From assembly GCA_036365145.1 (NCBI GenBank), contig JAEOAD010000029.1, positions 26,141,001 to 26,205,000 on the forward strand: DNA of 64,000 nucleotides, in the 5' to 3' direction. The DNA is from Orientallactaga sibirica. Lineage: Eukaryota > Chordata > Mammalia > Rodentia > Dipodidae. How positions within the stretch are numbered: the stretch's first letter is position 1; the number at the start of each line of letters is the position of its first letter. The notes under the pieces were generated by a model. It was not told where the DNA came from. It searched no databases and was given only the letters and a program-made list of their open reading frames with translations. This document shows positions 44,985-56,379 of this stretch, in pieces. The translations under genes and the position numbers were made by a program.

Positions 44985-45450
44985 TTTTTTTTTTTTTAAT
45001 TAAGAACATGCTTTGTATGGACACATCATGTGTTGTTGCTATCATTTCCCTCCTCCCTGCCACCATTCTTCTAGGACCCCTCCTCAGTGGGGTTGCTGGT
45101 ATTTTCCATGTCGTTGTGGATTATGTGTTGTGTGAGCAGCATTCAGTAATTTGGGGTGGGGGGAACAATGCCTCTGGGTATCCCATTCCAACCTGTGGCT
45201 CTTACAAACTTTTGCCCGCTCTTCCACAAAATTCTCTGAGCCGTGGTAGGTGTGTTTTATGTCTACTGCAGTGTTAAGCTTAAAACCCTCTGGATTCTGC
45301 TTTGGTAGGTGTTGAGTAGGCATCTGTCTCCTTCACCTTGGTACTGATTGTCAGGCTTTCCAAGGAAGCAGCCCCCTTGCTCATCTCACCAATTCCTCTA
45401 TGGTTTCACCTGAGCCTTGGCTGAAGTGTGAGATAGCATCATCACTTTTA
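44985..45450 (-). mobile_element. L1 3' UTR, reverse strand
   Basis: CTGTGGCTCTTACAAACTTT, TGCCCGCTCTTCCACAAAAT and TCTGAGCCGTGGTAGGTGTG are the reverse complement of the L1 3' UTR seen at 62867-63630 (GGAAGAGGGGGCGGAAAGAT). Confidence 0.7.
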
Positions 45451-45454
45451 AGTA

Positions 45455-45752
45455 GAATATAGAGGTGGGAAGAAATCTCGGCATGGAAAGTATTTGCCTT
45501 GCAAGCATGAGGACCTGAGATCCAACCCAGAACCTAGGGAAAATTTTCAGGCATGGTGGCACACACTTGTGATGCCAGAGCTGGGGAGGCAGACACAGAG
45601 GAGCCCTGGGGCTTTCTGACTGGCAAGCTCCAGTCCAATGAGAGACCTTGTCTCAAAAAAACCAGATAGACAGTGTTTGTGAGGAACAACATCTGAGATT
45701 GTTCTCTGGAGAACACCTACATACACACACAAACAAGCACACAATACAGGCC
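45455..45752 (+). mobile_element. B4 SINE
   Basis: GTATTTGCCTTGCAAGCATG, AGGCATGGTGGCACACACTT, TGATGCCAGAGCTGGGGAGG, CAATGAGAGACCTTGTCTCA and a CA-rich end. Confidence 0.82.
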
Positions 45753-45945
45753 CAGAATCAATGGAGCTACAGACTGTGGACTGGAATCTAAAACTTCAAG
45801 CAGAAATAAGTCACCTCTCCCCTTACATCAATTCTGTCAGGTGTTGGGTTTCAGAAATACAAAAACTAACCCAGAAGCCACAATGGCTTGGACACCCAAG
45901 TGAAGAATAGAAAGAGAGAAAAAAAATAAAAGAATAGAAAGAGAA

Positions 45946-46212
45946 GGGCTAGGGAAATGACTCAATAGTGCTTGGCATACAAGCCTGAGGACCCGAGTTC
46001 ACATCCCAGTACTCATTAAAAGATGTAAAAGCTGGATGTCAAAGCATGATTTCAGGCAAATCCCACTATGGGGGAGGTGGAGCCAGAAGGATCCCTAGGG
46101 CTTGCTGGCTAGCTATTCTAGCTGAATCATCAGTACCAGATTCACTGTGAATCCATGCCTCCAAAAATAAGGTGAAGAGTAATTAAAGAAGACATCTGAC
46201 ATCGACCTCTGG

Positions 46213-46252
<40 letters not shown>

Positions 46253-46300
46253 ACATGCATACACATACATGCACAGCACACACACATAAACATGTACCAA
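45946..46300 (+). mobile_element. B4 SINE with (CA)n
   Basis: Head GGGCTAGGGAAATGACTCAA, GAAGACATCTGACATCGACC, TCTGGCCTCACACACACAC. A 35-bp (CA)n lies at 46216-46250. Confidence 0.83.
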
Positions 46301-46319
46301 AAAAGTAGAAAGAAAATTC

Positions 46320-46790
46320 CTGAACCTATTATTTTCTGTGTATCTGAATAATTACTCACAAGCAATTAGAGCTTAATGACTATTCAAAGCTAGAGATAAG
46401 TGCTAATGTAGAGCTCTACCATCTATAATCTGCTCTTGAATGAATAAAACATTGATAATGAGCATATTAATGCTGGCATGTAAATGAGAGTGTCGGAGGA
46501 AGTTCAAACTCCATGGAAACAAGCTATCCTCCTCAACATTGTCTTGTCCTTAATATCCTTTTGTAGTCGTTGCAAAAGGGCTCCTATCTCCTATGGATAT
46601 AATCACAAATTTCAAATGACTAAAGTGAAAATTAATGAGTTTTCTTTTTCTTTAAGTGGCTTACAAAAGCTTCAAACAGCTCTTCCCTCATCAGATCATC
46701 TCTGTCAGGAATTTCAGGCTCATAACTTCCATTCCACTGGGTTTACCTCACAGAATAAGACTTGTTTATAGAACGGCTTTTATTATTTTT
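46320..46790. other. Repeat-free AT-rich block, possible conserved non-coding element
   Basis: It has several homeodomain-like sites (GAATAATTACTCAC, AAGCAATTAGAGCTTAATGA, CATATTAATGCTGG, AAAATTAATGAG) and POU-like ATGTAAATGAG. No interspersed repeat is visible. Enhancer function is an inference. Confidence 0.3.
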
Positions 46791-47450
46791 CTCTTACTGA
46801 AAAATGTATACACACTTCAAAGTTTAAGAAAAAAATTAATAAAGGCACAAAGAAACCATTTAGCATCACTTAGAAATTCCTAGGTAGAAAAACAAAGATT
46901 AAAAACTCAAGCCTTTCTTCTAGTCTTGCAAACTCTGGAAAATTCTTAGATGAAAAATGATTTTTACTAAGAACCTGAACTACCACACATCAGAGCACAG
47001 CTCCATAATTAGTGGCAGAAGCAAAGATAGAAGGCATTCTCTGGCTACCAAATTGGCAAGATCAGAAATGAATGGTGCCATAAAGATCCTATGTCTTTCA
47101 TTAATGCTTAAAGCTGAGAGACTTTATTTATAAGGAGATTCTAAATTCCAGGCTGGTCTCACCTGACTGCCCTTGATGAAGGTAGCCTGTTTGTCATGTT
47201 AATGACAAGAAAGTTCCAAGTTCCACAAAGACATTCTCCCACAGATGAAGGGGAAACAGAGATGTTGCTGTTCGGGGGTAAATTTGGGGTGAATCTTGAA
47301 ACCCTCTTCTCTACCGTTAAGACCAGCCAGCCTGAGGTCAGGATGATTGCAGAAGTGCTGCTGGGAGCTGACGTGCTGCCCAGCAATTTAGCGGTGGCAG
47401 AATCCACAGAGGGCTGCTACACACACAGCCCAGAGTTTCTGCTTTTTAAG
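46791..47450. other. Unique stretch, nothing recognised
   Basis: No named repeat is visible. The open frame beginning at 47196 owes most of its length to the following B4 and SINE. Confidence 0.4.
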
Positions 47451-47452
47451 AG

Positions 47453-47576
47453 AGAGAGAGAATTGTGCAGGTGTGCATGCACATGTGCTCACATGCATGT
47501 GTGTGTAAGCCAGAGGACAACCTCTCGTGCTGTTTCTCACGAACACTATCCACTTTTTTTTAAATATTTTTTATTT

Positions 47577-47611
<35 letters not shown>

Positions 47612-48032
47612 TTTTGGAGAAAAACACAGAGAAAGACAGAGAGAGAGAGGGAGAAGAAGACAGAGATGGGCACGCCAGCAATGTCTCAGCTGCTCAGAAC
47701 GAAATCCAGATACATGCGCCCCCTTGTGGTCAAGTGTGGCATTGTGCCCTTGAGTCACTTTGCATCTGGCTAAACGTGGGACCTGGAGATTGGAACCAGC
47801 ATTCTTAGGCTTAGGAGGCAGGCGCCTTAACAGCTAAGCCATCTCTCCAGCCGCATCCACTTTTTTTTTATACAAGTTCTCCCTCTAGCCTGGAACTCAG
47901 GACTATCCTGGCTGGCTCCCCTGTGCTAGGATTACAAGTGCACATTACCATTCCCTGCATTTTTACATGTTACTGGGGATTGAACTCAGATCCTCATGCT
48001 TGCAAAGCATGCACTTTACCAAGTTACCTTGC
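47453..48032 (-). mobile_element. B4 SINE, reverse strand, split by an S2 SINE
   Basis: The left part has GTGTGTAAGCCAGAGGACAA and CTGTTTCTCACGAACAC. The right part has AACTCAGGACTATCCTGGCT, TAGGATTACAAGTGCACATT and TGCAAAGCATGCACTTTACC. Confidence 0.75.
47561..47854 (-). mobile_element. tRNA-derived SINE S2 with CTCF-like core
   Basis: In reverse it reads GGCTGGAGAGATGGCTTAGC, CCTAAGAATGCTGGTTCCAA, CACGTTTAGCCAGATGCAAA, then the S2-specific AGGGCACAATGCCACACTTG. It contains CCACAAGGGGGCGC in reverse at 47716-47729, one mismatch from the CTCF core. Its tail is (TTTA)n at about 47579-47615. The duplication ATCCACTTTTTTT (47548 and 47855) brackets it. Confidence 0.9.
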
Positions 48033-48124
48033 CTACAATCTGCATTATAACAAGTCACCAGGTGATTGAGGTGCAGGACCACAATAGAAGAACCACTGAT
48101 CTATCCTGTCCCTTGCAGTTTTTT

Positions 48125-48355
48125 ATCAAAGATGTTCAGAACTCAGACTGGAAGTCAGACAGACCTAACACTTATGCTTAATTCTATCCATTTATCACTG
48201 CATGAACTTGGGCCAGGGACTTAATTCATCTGAGCTTCTGTTTCCTCACAAGTGAAATAGAAATAATTACAAGGGTGTTCCAATAAATGAATCCCATAAT
48301 GTATGAGAGTTAAGCACATTGTCTAGCTCATAATAAACACTCAATACATGATTAT
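48125..48355 (+). mobile_element. MIR SINE remnant
   Basis: TCACTGCATGAACTTGGGCC, TCTGAGCTTCTGTTTCCTCA and AAGTGAAATAGAAATAATTA match the MIR core, and CTCATAATAAACACTCAATA its 3' part. Confidence 0.75.
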
Positions 48356-49175
48356 TAGTCTTTCTATTCAAGTCCCATCTCCATATCCTGCTGGACTCTT
48401 TCTGCACCTGTTCATATTGATCTCCCAGGCTTCTAAAATGTTGGCTCACTCTCTTTCCTTTCCAACCTAGCCCTTGGTAACAAAAAACCACCCCCAAAGG
48501 CCTCCCTCCTCCGTTAGCAGGTGGCCACTGGCCAAACTAATCCTCTGCTGCCACCTTGTGGTCCTCACTCTCTAACACCATGGAGACTAACTAAAAGTAG
48601 TGGGGAACGGCATAAGAAAAGAGCCAGAGATGGCCCTACACAGGCTGCCTCAAGGATATGAGCATGGGGGACGGGATGAGTGCTCAGCTAGGGCAGTCCA
48701 AAGGACAATCTAAATCCTGAAAGCTACAAAAGACAGAAAGAAACTTCAGGAAAGCTACCCAACAAATATTCACAGACAAGGGACTAGATGCTCACACTGA
48801 CCTCAAAGGAGGCCAGTTCCTTTCTGAGCAGGCCCCCAGGGTAACAGCTGTGTAGACTTTTCCAAGGACTCTTGGAATCTGAGAGGATCTCCTTTCTGAT
48901 TTCACTTGCTGCTGAGGTTTCCTTAGGAACCCAACAGCCCCATTTTGTAACCATAGACCCCATTTCTAATAACTTCTCATCATAGCAAGTCTTTTGTACA
49001 GGAATTCAGTTCTTTAGCAGAGAAAGATTCATGACACAGATATGCAGAAAACAAAATAAATGCTCAAGAGTGCTTGTCTTACATTCTTGCAGACCCCTTT
49101 CTTAGTGAACATGGTAAATTTACCAGAGGGGTGTCACAACTTGATAAGGGCTGAATATACAAACTGGGTTTTTTA
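48356..49175. other. Unique stretch containing a CTCF-like site
   Basis: No repeat or gene is recognised other than the candidate site at 48548. Confidence 0.4.
48548..48561 (-). promoter_or_regulatory. CTCF-like motif, reverse orientation
   Basis: The reverse strand reads CCACAAGGTGGCAG, which matches CCASYAGRKGGCRS at 13 of 14 positions. It lies in non-repeat sequence, flanked by GCAGAGG, which extends typical CTCF context. Confidence 0.4.
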
Positions 49176-49179
49176 GTAT

Positions 49180-49371
49180 TTTAATTATTTATTTGAAAGA
49201 AAGAAAGAGGCAGATAGAGAATGGTCATGCCAGCACCTCTAGCCACTGCAAATGAACTCCAGATGCATATGCCCCCTTGAGCATCTGGCTTATGTGGGTA
49301 CTGGGGAATCAAACCTGGGTCCTTAAGCTGCACAGGTAAGTGCCTTAACTGCTACACCATCTCCTTAGCCC
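49180..49371 (-). mobile_element. tRNA-derived SINE S1, reverse strand
   Basis: GAAAGAAAGAGGCAGATAGA, CACTGCAAATGAACTCCAGA, GAATCAAACCTGGGTCC (B box) and ACTGCTACACCATCTCCTTA in reverse order. Confidence 0.87.
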
Positions 49372-52303
49372 CCAAATTATTTAATTTTTCAACCGTTTTA
49401 TCTTTCTCCAATGGGCAATGGGTATATTGCTGACAGTTTGAGCAGAACCTATAACTTTGGGAGACTTCTTATTAAACTTACTCTGTCTAGTTCTGCTCAT
49501 TTCACACATTCCATCTTTCCATTTGGTTCGGGAATGGGTGCAGCCTGGCCTTGTGGAGTAAACAAGGGTAGGCGGGTCTGATCCTGCTCTGGAGAGCCTC
49601 CCTCCATTCACTCTAAAGCTTACAGATTGGGGGGGGCTGAGATTAAGGATGAATGTTTCTCTACTCAACTACCATTCTCAGTGCCCTTTGCTGTTGCCCA
49701 TAGATTCTTTCCTGGCCAAGAAAGACTAACCCCCACATGGAAGGCAGCCAACTGTCACTGCTCCTGTGAAGCCCCATATGGGGGGGGTGGGTTCTGAGAT
49801 GGAAGAAGAGATCTATGAAGACTCCGTTGAGCACAGTTCCCTAGGTAAGGGAAAGAGAGCTTGGCCTTCATACCACCCTCCCCTGAAGGACTACCTTCAA
49901 GAGTGGACCCAGTGACTGAGCAGTGAGCCTGCTTGGTAATATACTGTTTATCTGCTGTAGGCTCTCCTTTACTCACAGAGGGAAACCTTCACATTGTTGT
50001 ACAACAAACCATGGGAATAAAAGCTGCTTCCTGGACAGCTACCCTTATCCAACACATACATGGCCTAGGACGTTTTAACAATGAGCATCTCCCTAGGAAA
50101 TGAAATGCTGACTGTCCCCTCTTCTAGGCACCCAGATCTTCACAGGGGGTGCACTTCGATGCCTCCCATACACCACTAGACCTGAAAGAAGAGAAGGACA
50201 CTTTATTCTCTGCCCAAGAGGGATAGCATGGAAGCACCTTTCCCCAGGACCACCTCACAGCAGAAGCTTAAAGTCCACTCTCTTCTCCCAGGACAATGAA
50301 GTGGGAGACAAAGTGCAGAGCAGGAAAGCATGCCTGGAATAGCAGCCACTCTCAGAATGACCAGGCTGAGTAAAGGGTGGCTTCTTTTTATATTGTCCAG
50401 AATAAGGATTGTTTGGCACCCCTTTGTCCTCATTTCTTTGGCCCTTGGGCACCTATTCTACACAGTGAAGTGTCAGTGCCTGCAACCTAGACGGTCCCGG
50501 CCACCACTCACGAGACCATTGAATGGGTGAAGAGCAGGAGTGCTGATTTCTCTTCAGTGCTGCAGCTGCTTGAGTTCCAGGGGAGGCTCAGTTAAGATTA
50601 GAGTCCCTGGGAGCCATCTCTGTGTTAGGACACATGCAGAGGCTAGGGGATTCTAGGAACTCACCCCACGCCAGCAGAAGAAACAAGACAAGTGGCATTA
50701 ACAAAGGAGTAGGGCCATAGTGGCATGGGCAAAAACTAGTAGGGTTGCCATACATAAGCCTGGGAGTTGGGGGTTATCCACCTTCTCCTTCGTGGTAAAT
50801 TTGACAAAGACTTATTATTTCATATGGGTACTAAATCTATCAATAATCCTCTTGGGTTGGTAGAGCAAATGCCATTTAGTCATTATCAATTTCTTACCAA
50901 GAAAATGGAAATTACAAAATATTAAATGATTTGGCCAAAACCATAGGTCTCTTCCCTTGGGCAAAGCATTTATATCCAAAATTCAAATAACTAGGTACTT
51001 AAACAGCTTCAAGCACTCATGAACAAAGCTTTGCTGGTAAGGGAGTGAGGTGGATGTGGGAATGTTCCAGAATGAGAGTGATGCTCAGGAAAGTGGGCTC
51101 ATTCTGGCAGCCATGGACAGTCAGGGAGAAGCATGACTCCTAGGTGAGAGGAAACTGTTTATATTTGCTTTCAACCAACAGAACAAAGTAATTACTTCCT
51201 ATTTCTTTCTTCTTCATATAGAATAGATCCAACTATGCCCTGATGCACTCTGGGAAAAACCCTTCTCAACACTAAAACTTTCTGAGGGGAGAAAAACCGG
51301 GAAACATAGAAAGAGTCCTGAACTAGTTTTAACCATTTTTGTGTTGTTCTAACTTGTCTTTGCAGCACAAAGACCTTCCTTTGTGAACTCAGGGCTTCAA
51401 AGCCGGCTTTGTTTTCATGCATGATATTGATTTGCAGTCTCAGGAGGGTCTCTTGACATCTCTCCACACCTTAGCTGACTAATCCAGCAAGTCCAACAGG
51501 TCCCTCACTCACTCATAGAAAAAGGGAGGTGTGGAGAAATTCAGAGCCTCCTGTGAGGTCGCAAAACCCCTCCAGAGCAGGATGAAGTGCTGAATATCAA
51601 ATCTCCACCCAGGCTGTGCAGGCGCTTCTAGCTTGGAGAAAGAGGCCAGAGATGTTCACATGCTCTGAGGCGACTCCTGCTGCTCTGAGAGAAGTCCTAC
51701 CAGCCACCAGGATGCCCGTTCTCAGCCTGGCCCCATTCATCACAAGCTAAGTTCCTCTGACACTCCACCCTACCCCTGAGCCTCAGTTTCCACATTTGTC
51801 CAACAAGGAGCTGGAAGGAAATTCATACATTTCTAAAGTCCTCCTCAGTCATCATTTTCTCTCTCTGAGAGGGAGCTAGTCAGGTAACTTTGTTGGGCTG
51901 GCAGTTAGGGAAAAGCTCACAAGAGAAAACCCATAGAATGCTGGCTTGATGCAACATACCTGCAATTCAGTGTCTGCTCCATCTCATCCAATCAGTGTGC
52001 GCCCTCCCTTCCTCCCTCCCTCCCTTTCTTTATCTCTGTCTCTATCTTTCTTCTTACCCAGATGTGTGTGCACCCTTACTCTGAGCCCAGGCCAATTGGC
52101 TCTCCCAGTATGCACAGGTGTGCCAACCTCTTCCACAGACAGTCCCCCAACCCCAAATAGACACAGGGAGCACCCTCTCTACTCCTTTTTGGGTTCTTTA
52201 GCTTTAGCTATTCGTCTCTTCACATCTGAGTCTCTGGAGTCCCAATTATCAGTAAGGCCATGTCCTTCCCATTCTGCCAGCCTGTTTGTCAGAGTGGGAA
52301 AGG
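49372..52303. other. Longest low-repeat stretch in the window
   Basis: About 2.9 kb without a repeat I can name. A CT-rich tract lies at 51996-52055. The 161-codon frame at 51946-52431 is largely CT-tract and SINE sequence. No exon structure is recognised. This block would be the first place to look for conserved regulatory DNA or a non-coding transcript. Confidence 0.4.
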
Positions 52304-52554
52304 ATTTTTTTTTTTTTTTTAGAGAGAGAGAGAGACAGAGACAGAGAGGGAGAGGAGGACAGATAGAGATGGGGCGCCAGCAGTCTCTCAGCTGCTGTGA
52401 ACAAAATCCAGATGTGTGCGCCCCCTTGTAGTCAAGTGTGGCATTGCACCCTTGCGTCACTGCATCTGGCTAAACGTGGGACCTGGAGATTGGAACCAGC
52501 GTTCTTAGGCTTAGGAGGCAGGCGCCTTAACCGCTAAGCCATCTCTCCAGTCCA
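52304..52554 (-). mobile_element. tRNA-derived SINE S2, reverse strand
   Basis: A T tract and GAGAGAGACAGAGACAGAGA precede TGGGGCGCCAGCAGTCTCTC, GTGTGCGCCCCCTTGTAGTC, AAGTGTGGCATTGCACCCTT and TTAACCGCTAAGCCATCTCT. The CTCF-like core is at 52418-52431 in reverse, with two mismatches. Confidence 0.9.
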
Positions 52555-53318
52555 ATATTCTTTTTTCTATTAGTCTTATGGCCTTAAAAATTTTTAAGCA
52601 CAAGTCTTTAGAAAATCCCATTTCACATTTTTTCCCCAGGCCCACGCTCAGCTCCCACAGGGGCTCTCAGACCACGTGAGGGCATCCATTCCCCTTTCTT
52701 GGGCATGCTGACTCTCCCTAACTTCCCTGAATAAATGTAAGAGTTTATCAACTATCCTTTTCAATCTGTTTATTTCAATTCTTAAAAACAGATAAGAACT
52801 GAGGGTTTAAGGACTTTCCCTGAACCCTGAAAACTCCATTATATATTGTGCTATAATTGGCTAAATCCCTCCTTTTGTTTCATGCCTGCCTTTAGCCCCT
52901 GGGCTTTCCAAAGGACTATATAGCAGAGACAGGTTTGCCAGAAGGTTTCCACAAAGATGCCTCACAGTTGATAAACATTTAGCAGTGAAAATGATATGAA
53001 TGTGTCCCACTTATCTGTCTGATATTTTCACATTTAGCATGTGAACCTGCAGTTCAGGACTGAATTCAGACATCAGGATGCCAGCACAGAGGAAGTGTGT
53101 TCTCTCTGGGTATTCTCAGGGATGAGGATTAGATGCATTGCACTGCATGTTTTAAAAACCTTTACCTTCTCGGCTCTCTAGCCAACAGTGGCTCTCTAGC
53201 TTACTGGCAGCACTCTTGCAGCACATGGCCCTGGGTTTAATCACCAACACCACACACAAAAAGATTAATTTTCATCAGAATTATATTGGCTGCCCAGTCT
53301 TAAAAAAAGAAGTCACAA
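52555..53318. other. Unique stretch, nothing recognised
   Basis: Ordinary sequence. No repeat or gene is recognised. Confidence 0.4.
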
Positions 53319-53319
53319 G

Positions 53320-53710
53320 GGCTGGAGAGATGGCTTAGAGGTTAAGGCACTTGCCTGCAAAGCCAAAGGTCCCATGTTTGACTCCCCAGGACCCATGTAA
53401 GCCAGATGCACTGGAGGGGGGGCATACACATCTGGAGTTCGTTTGCAGTGGCTGGAGGTGTTGGCATGCCCATTCTCTCTCTCTACCTATTTCTCTCTCT
53501 CTCAAATTAATTAATTAATTTAATTTAATTTTTTTGTAGTTTTTCGAGATAGGGTCTCACTCTGGCCCAGGCTGACCTGGAATTAACTATGTAGTCTCAG
53601 GGTGGCCTCAAACTCTCGGCGATCCTCCTACCTCTGCCTCCCGAGTGCTGGGATTAAAGGCATGCACCACCACGCCCGGCTTAAATTAAATATTTTTAAA
53701 ATATTTTTTT
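53320..53710 (+). mobile_element. tRNA-derived SINE S1 with a B1 in its tail
   Basis: Head GGGCTGGAGAGATGGCTTAG, middle AGCCAGATGCACTGGAGGGG and CT tract end at about 53521. The AT-rich tail resumes after the B1 at 53683. The outer duplication AAAGAAGTCACAA / AAAGTAGTCACAA (one mismatch) brackets the whole composite. Confidence 0.85.
53523..53682 (-). mobile_element. B1-type SINE, reverse strand, nested in S1
   Basis: TTTTCGAGATAGGGTCTCAC, CTGACCTGGAATTAACTATG, TGGGATTAAAGGCATGCACC, CACGCCCGGCT. CpGs are retained. Confidence 0.93.
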
Positions 53711-54129
53711 AAAGTAGTCACAAATGGAAGAAAAAAATGAGATGATTCAGCTGTCTGTTATTTCCCTGCTTCACCTCAAACAGCAGCGTTCTAGACCCTA
53801 AGTGGGCCAAACACAAGTCGGGGAATTGCTGTATTCAAGATAAATTCCAGCCCCTGACTGCTCTGAACCCACCCTGGGAGCTTACAGCCTGCTGCTGACT
53901 CTCTCTTCCCATCCCTTACTCTTTTAAACACTAGGGAAGAAGTGGATGCTTAGAACCTGTCTGGGCTGCCTCCCTGAAGCTTGTGATATTGTTAACACCA
54001 TGAGATACAAACAGAGTGAAAATGGAAAGAACAGGAAAATGGGGTCAGAAACTCACTAAGGCTTTGAAGAGAACAAAACTAGGAACCTTAGTTATTGACC
54101 AGGGTTTAAGACCAGCTAATGCAAGTCAT
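53711..54129. other. Unique stretch, nothing recognised
   Basis: No repeat or gene is recognised. Confidence 0.4.
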
Positions 54130-54245
54130 TTAGTTTATTTTAAATGATGAATAATAACTGGATATATTTATGGGGTATGATGTGATGGTCTGATATATGC
54201 ATGCACTATGAAAGAAATCAATCACAATAATTAACTCTATCATTT
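54130..54245 (+). mobile_element. L1-like 3' UTR fragment, old
   Basis: TGGATATATTTATGGGGTAT, GATGTGATGGTCTGATATAT and GCATGCACTATGAAAG resemble an old L1M-type 3' end. Short and diverged. Confidence 0.4.
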
Positions 54246-54250
54246 TGTAT

Positions 54251-54608
54251 ACTGTATTAGTTACTTTTCCTGTTACAATGAGCAAACACTTGACAAGGAG
54301 CAACTTAATGAAGGTTTATTTTGTCTTAGTTTAAGAAATGCAATAAAAGATACCATCCATCGTGTCATGGAATCATGGTGGCACAAGCCTGAGGCACCTG
54401 GCCACATTCTGCAGTAAGGAAACAAGAAAGCAGACAAAATGTAGGCTGGGCTATCAAAGCCCCAAAGCCCACCCCACAGCGATCCATTTCCTTCAGCAGA
54501 GGCACCACCTCCTAAAGATTCCATGACCTTCCAAAACAGTGCCACACTGTGAAACCAAGTATTCAAATACATGAGCCTGTGGGGGCATTATACATTCAAA
54601 CCATAGCA
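54251..54608 (-). mobile_element. MaLR LTR, ORR1-like (M2), reverse strand
   Basis: TATTAGTTACTTTTCCTGTT, ATGAAGGTTTATTTTGTCTT and CACACTGTGAAACCAAGTAT with the terminal CAAACCATAGCACA are the reverse of an ORR1/MT-like LTR. Confidence 0.65.
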
Positions 54609-55490
54609 CATACTTCTTTGTGGTACATAAAGTGATCTAACCTCAGTTGGGTATCTACAAAACCGAGACAAATACACCTACCCAGAAGACTATGGGGCTC
54701 CTTTTGGATTCCTCTCACCTAAAGCAGTCCTTGGCATAGGAAAATAATGTAACAGTTACTGAATAGAACTCATACTTTGTCCAGAAGCAGCCCTGCATAC
54801 AGGTGAAACCTCAAATTATCTTCTCCTAGAGAATAGTTTTCCTAAGTCTGGAAAATGAATCCAGAGGACATCCCTTGGGATTTTACACAGGTGTCTAGTC
54901 CATGTCTGATCCTCTCCCTTTTTGTAGGGCTTCAATATCCCAGCACCACCCTATCTGTATTTGTACAGAAAGAGAGAGATGAATAGAACCACAGGCAACA
55001 GGAAGACAAGCACAGAGAATAATCCTTTTCCCACCTGAAGGTCCACAGTCCTTGATCCAGACTTCGGAAGAAAACTCCTAGGGCATGAAAATGGGTCACA
55101 AGTCAGAACTATCAATCACACAATAAACCTGGGCTCATAAATGCTAGCTTTTATCTCAGGGACAAAATTGAGAGTGAAACCCCAGCCTCCTCTCTCCCCA
55201 AAGCCACAGAAAGCAGCAACTTTTGCTTCTTCCCATTTGATTATAATTGATTTTAAGTCACCATTTAGCAGAGGAAACAGGACAACACAAACAAACCTTG
55301 AACTCCTTAACCCTTCATCTAGATTTGGAAATGAATTTTGTCTCACATGGCTGCCTGCAGGTAGAAGCAAAGTCTCCATCTCAAGGAGACCATGAAAGTC
55401 AGAAAGCCTATAGCAGAAGAACCAGGTGGGTGGGATTCATTTATATAACTGCACAGGAACTGGCTTTTGGTTCTCCCATTGGACACATTA
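54609..55490. other. Unique stretch, nothing recognised
   Basis: Two frames at 55116-55395 overlap on opposite strands and lack features. No gene is called. Confidence 0.4.
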
Positions 55491-55493
55491 GGG

Positions 55494-55670
55494 TGGTGGG
55501 TGTTTATAATTCCATCACTAGAGAGGAAGAGATAGAAGGATCCCTGAAGCTTACTAGCCAGCCAGTCTAGTTTAATTGACAAGTTCCAGATCAGTGAAAG
55601 ACACTGTCTCAAAAAGGTGGACAGTGCCTAAGGGACAACATGCACAGCTGTCTTCTGTCCTCCCCTTGGA

Positions 55671-55720
<50 letters not shown>

Positions 55721-55722
55721 CA
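55494..55722 (+). mobile_element. B4 SINE 3' part with (CA)22
   Basis: AAGCTTACTAGCCAGCCAGT, CTAGTTTAATTGACAAGTTC, ATCAGTGAAAGACACTGTCT and a perfect (CA)n at 55675-55718. The head is missing. Confidence 0.75.
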
Positions 55723-56375
55723 AAGTTGTTGTGGACCATTCCTAAGGAAAAGTCCAATGTGCATTGTAAGAAGACAATCCCGGCATGCAGATGCACTGAC
55801 CACTTCCTTCCTGTGTCTAGCTGGTTGGAGCAGATCCCAGACAAGATTATGATGTAGGTGAGATTCCTATGCAATTCCTCTCGATGCAGCAGGATTTACC
55901 CCTCTTCATAGCTGCTCTCTTATCCAACTGTGCCAAATAATCAATACCCCACTCAGAAAACAAAAGTCTCTGGCAAACTTCCTCACATCAGAACAGGGTT
56001 TTCGAAGCTCAGTGTGCATACACACTACCTGGGGATCTTGTTAAAAAATAATTCTGACCAAGAAAGTGTAGTAGATTCTGCTTTTCTAATGCATGATGCT
56101 GATGCTGCTGGTCTACAGGCCAAGCTTTGACTAGCACAGGAGAGTAGATAGATATTCTCATAAAGCTTTCCCCATCTTGGGCTCTAATTTCCAGAAGAGA
56201 ATTCCAGAGAGGACTTTAGTCCACAGGGATGGGACTGATGAGATATCATATACTCTCTGAATCCTGAAAAAATACCACAGCAGCATTTCTGTCCACAGGT
56301 AAATCCATCTAATTAGTAGCTGGCAAGTGGGCACATGATAAAATACACTAAAAGTGCGGGTGAAGTGGAATCTCA
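55723..56375. other. Unique stretch, nothing recognised
   Basis: No gene is recognised. AAAGCCTAAGACCAGG-type repeat strings are absent. Confidence 0.35.
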
Positions 56376-56379
56376 TCCA

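Noticed and set aside
47196..47753. 185-codon forward open frame, the longest in the window
   Set aside because: Its second half translates the tail of a reversed B4 and a (TTTA)n/SINE sequence, giving runs such as FYLFIYLFIYLF. No domain is visible.
51946..52431. 161-codon forward open frame
   Set aside because: It is dominated by a CT-tract (Ser/Leu/Pro runs) and ends inside an S2 SINE. No family resemblance.
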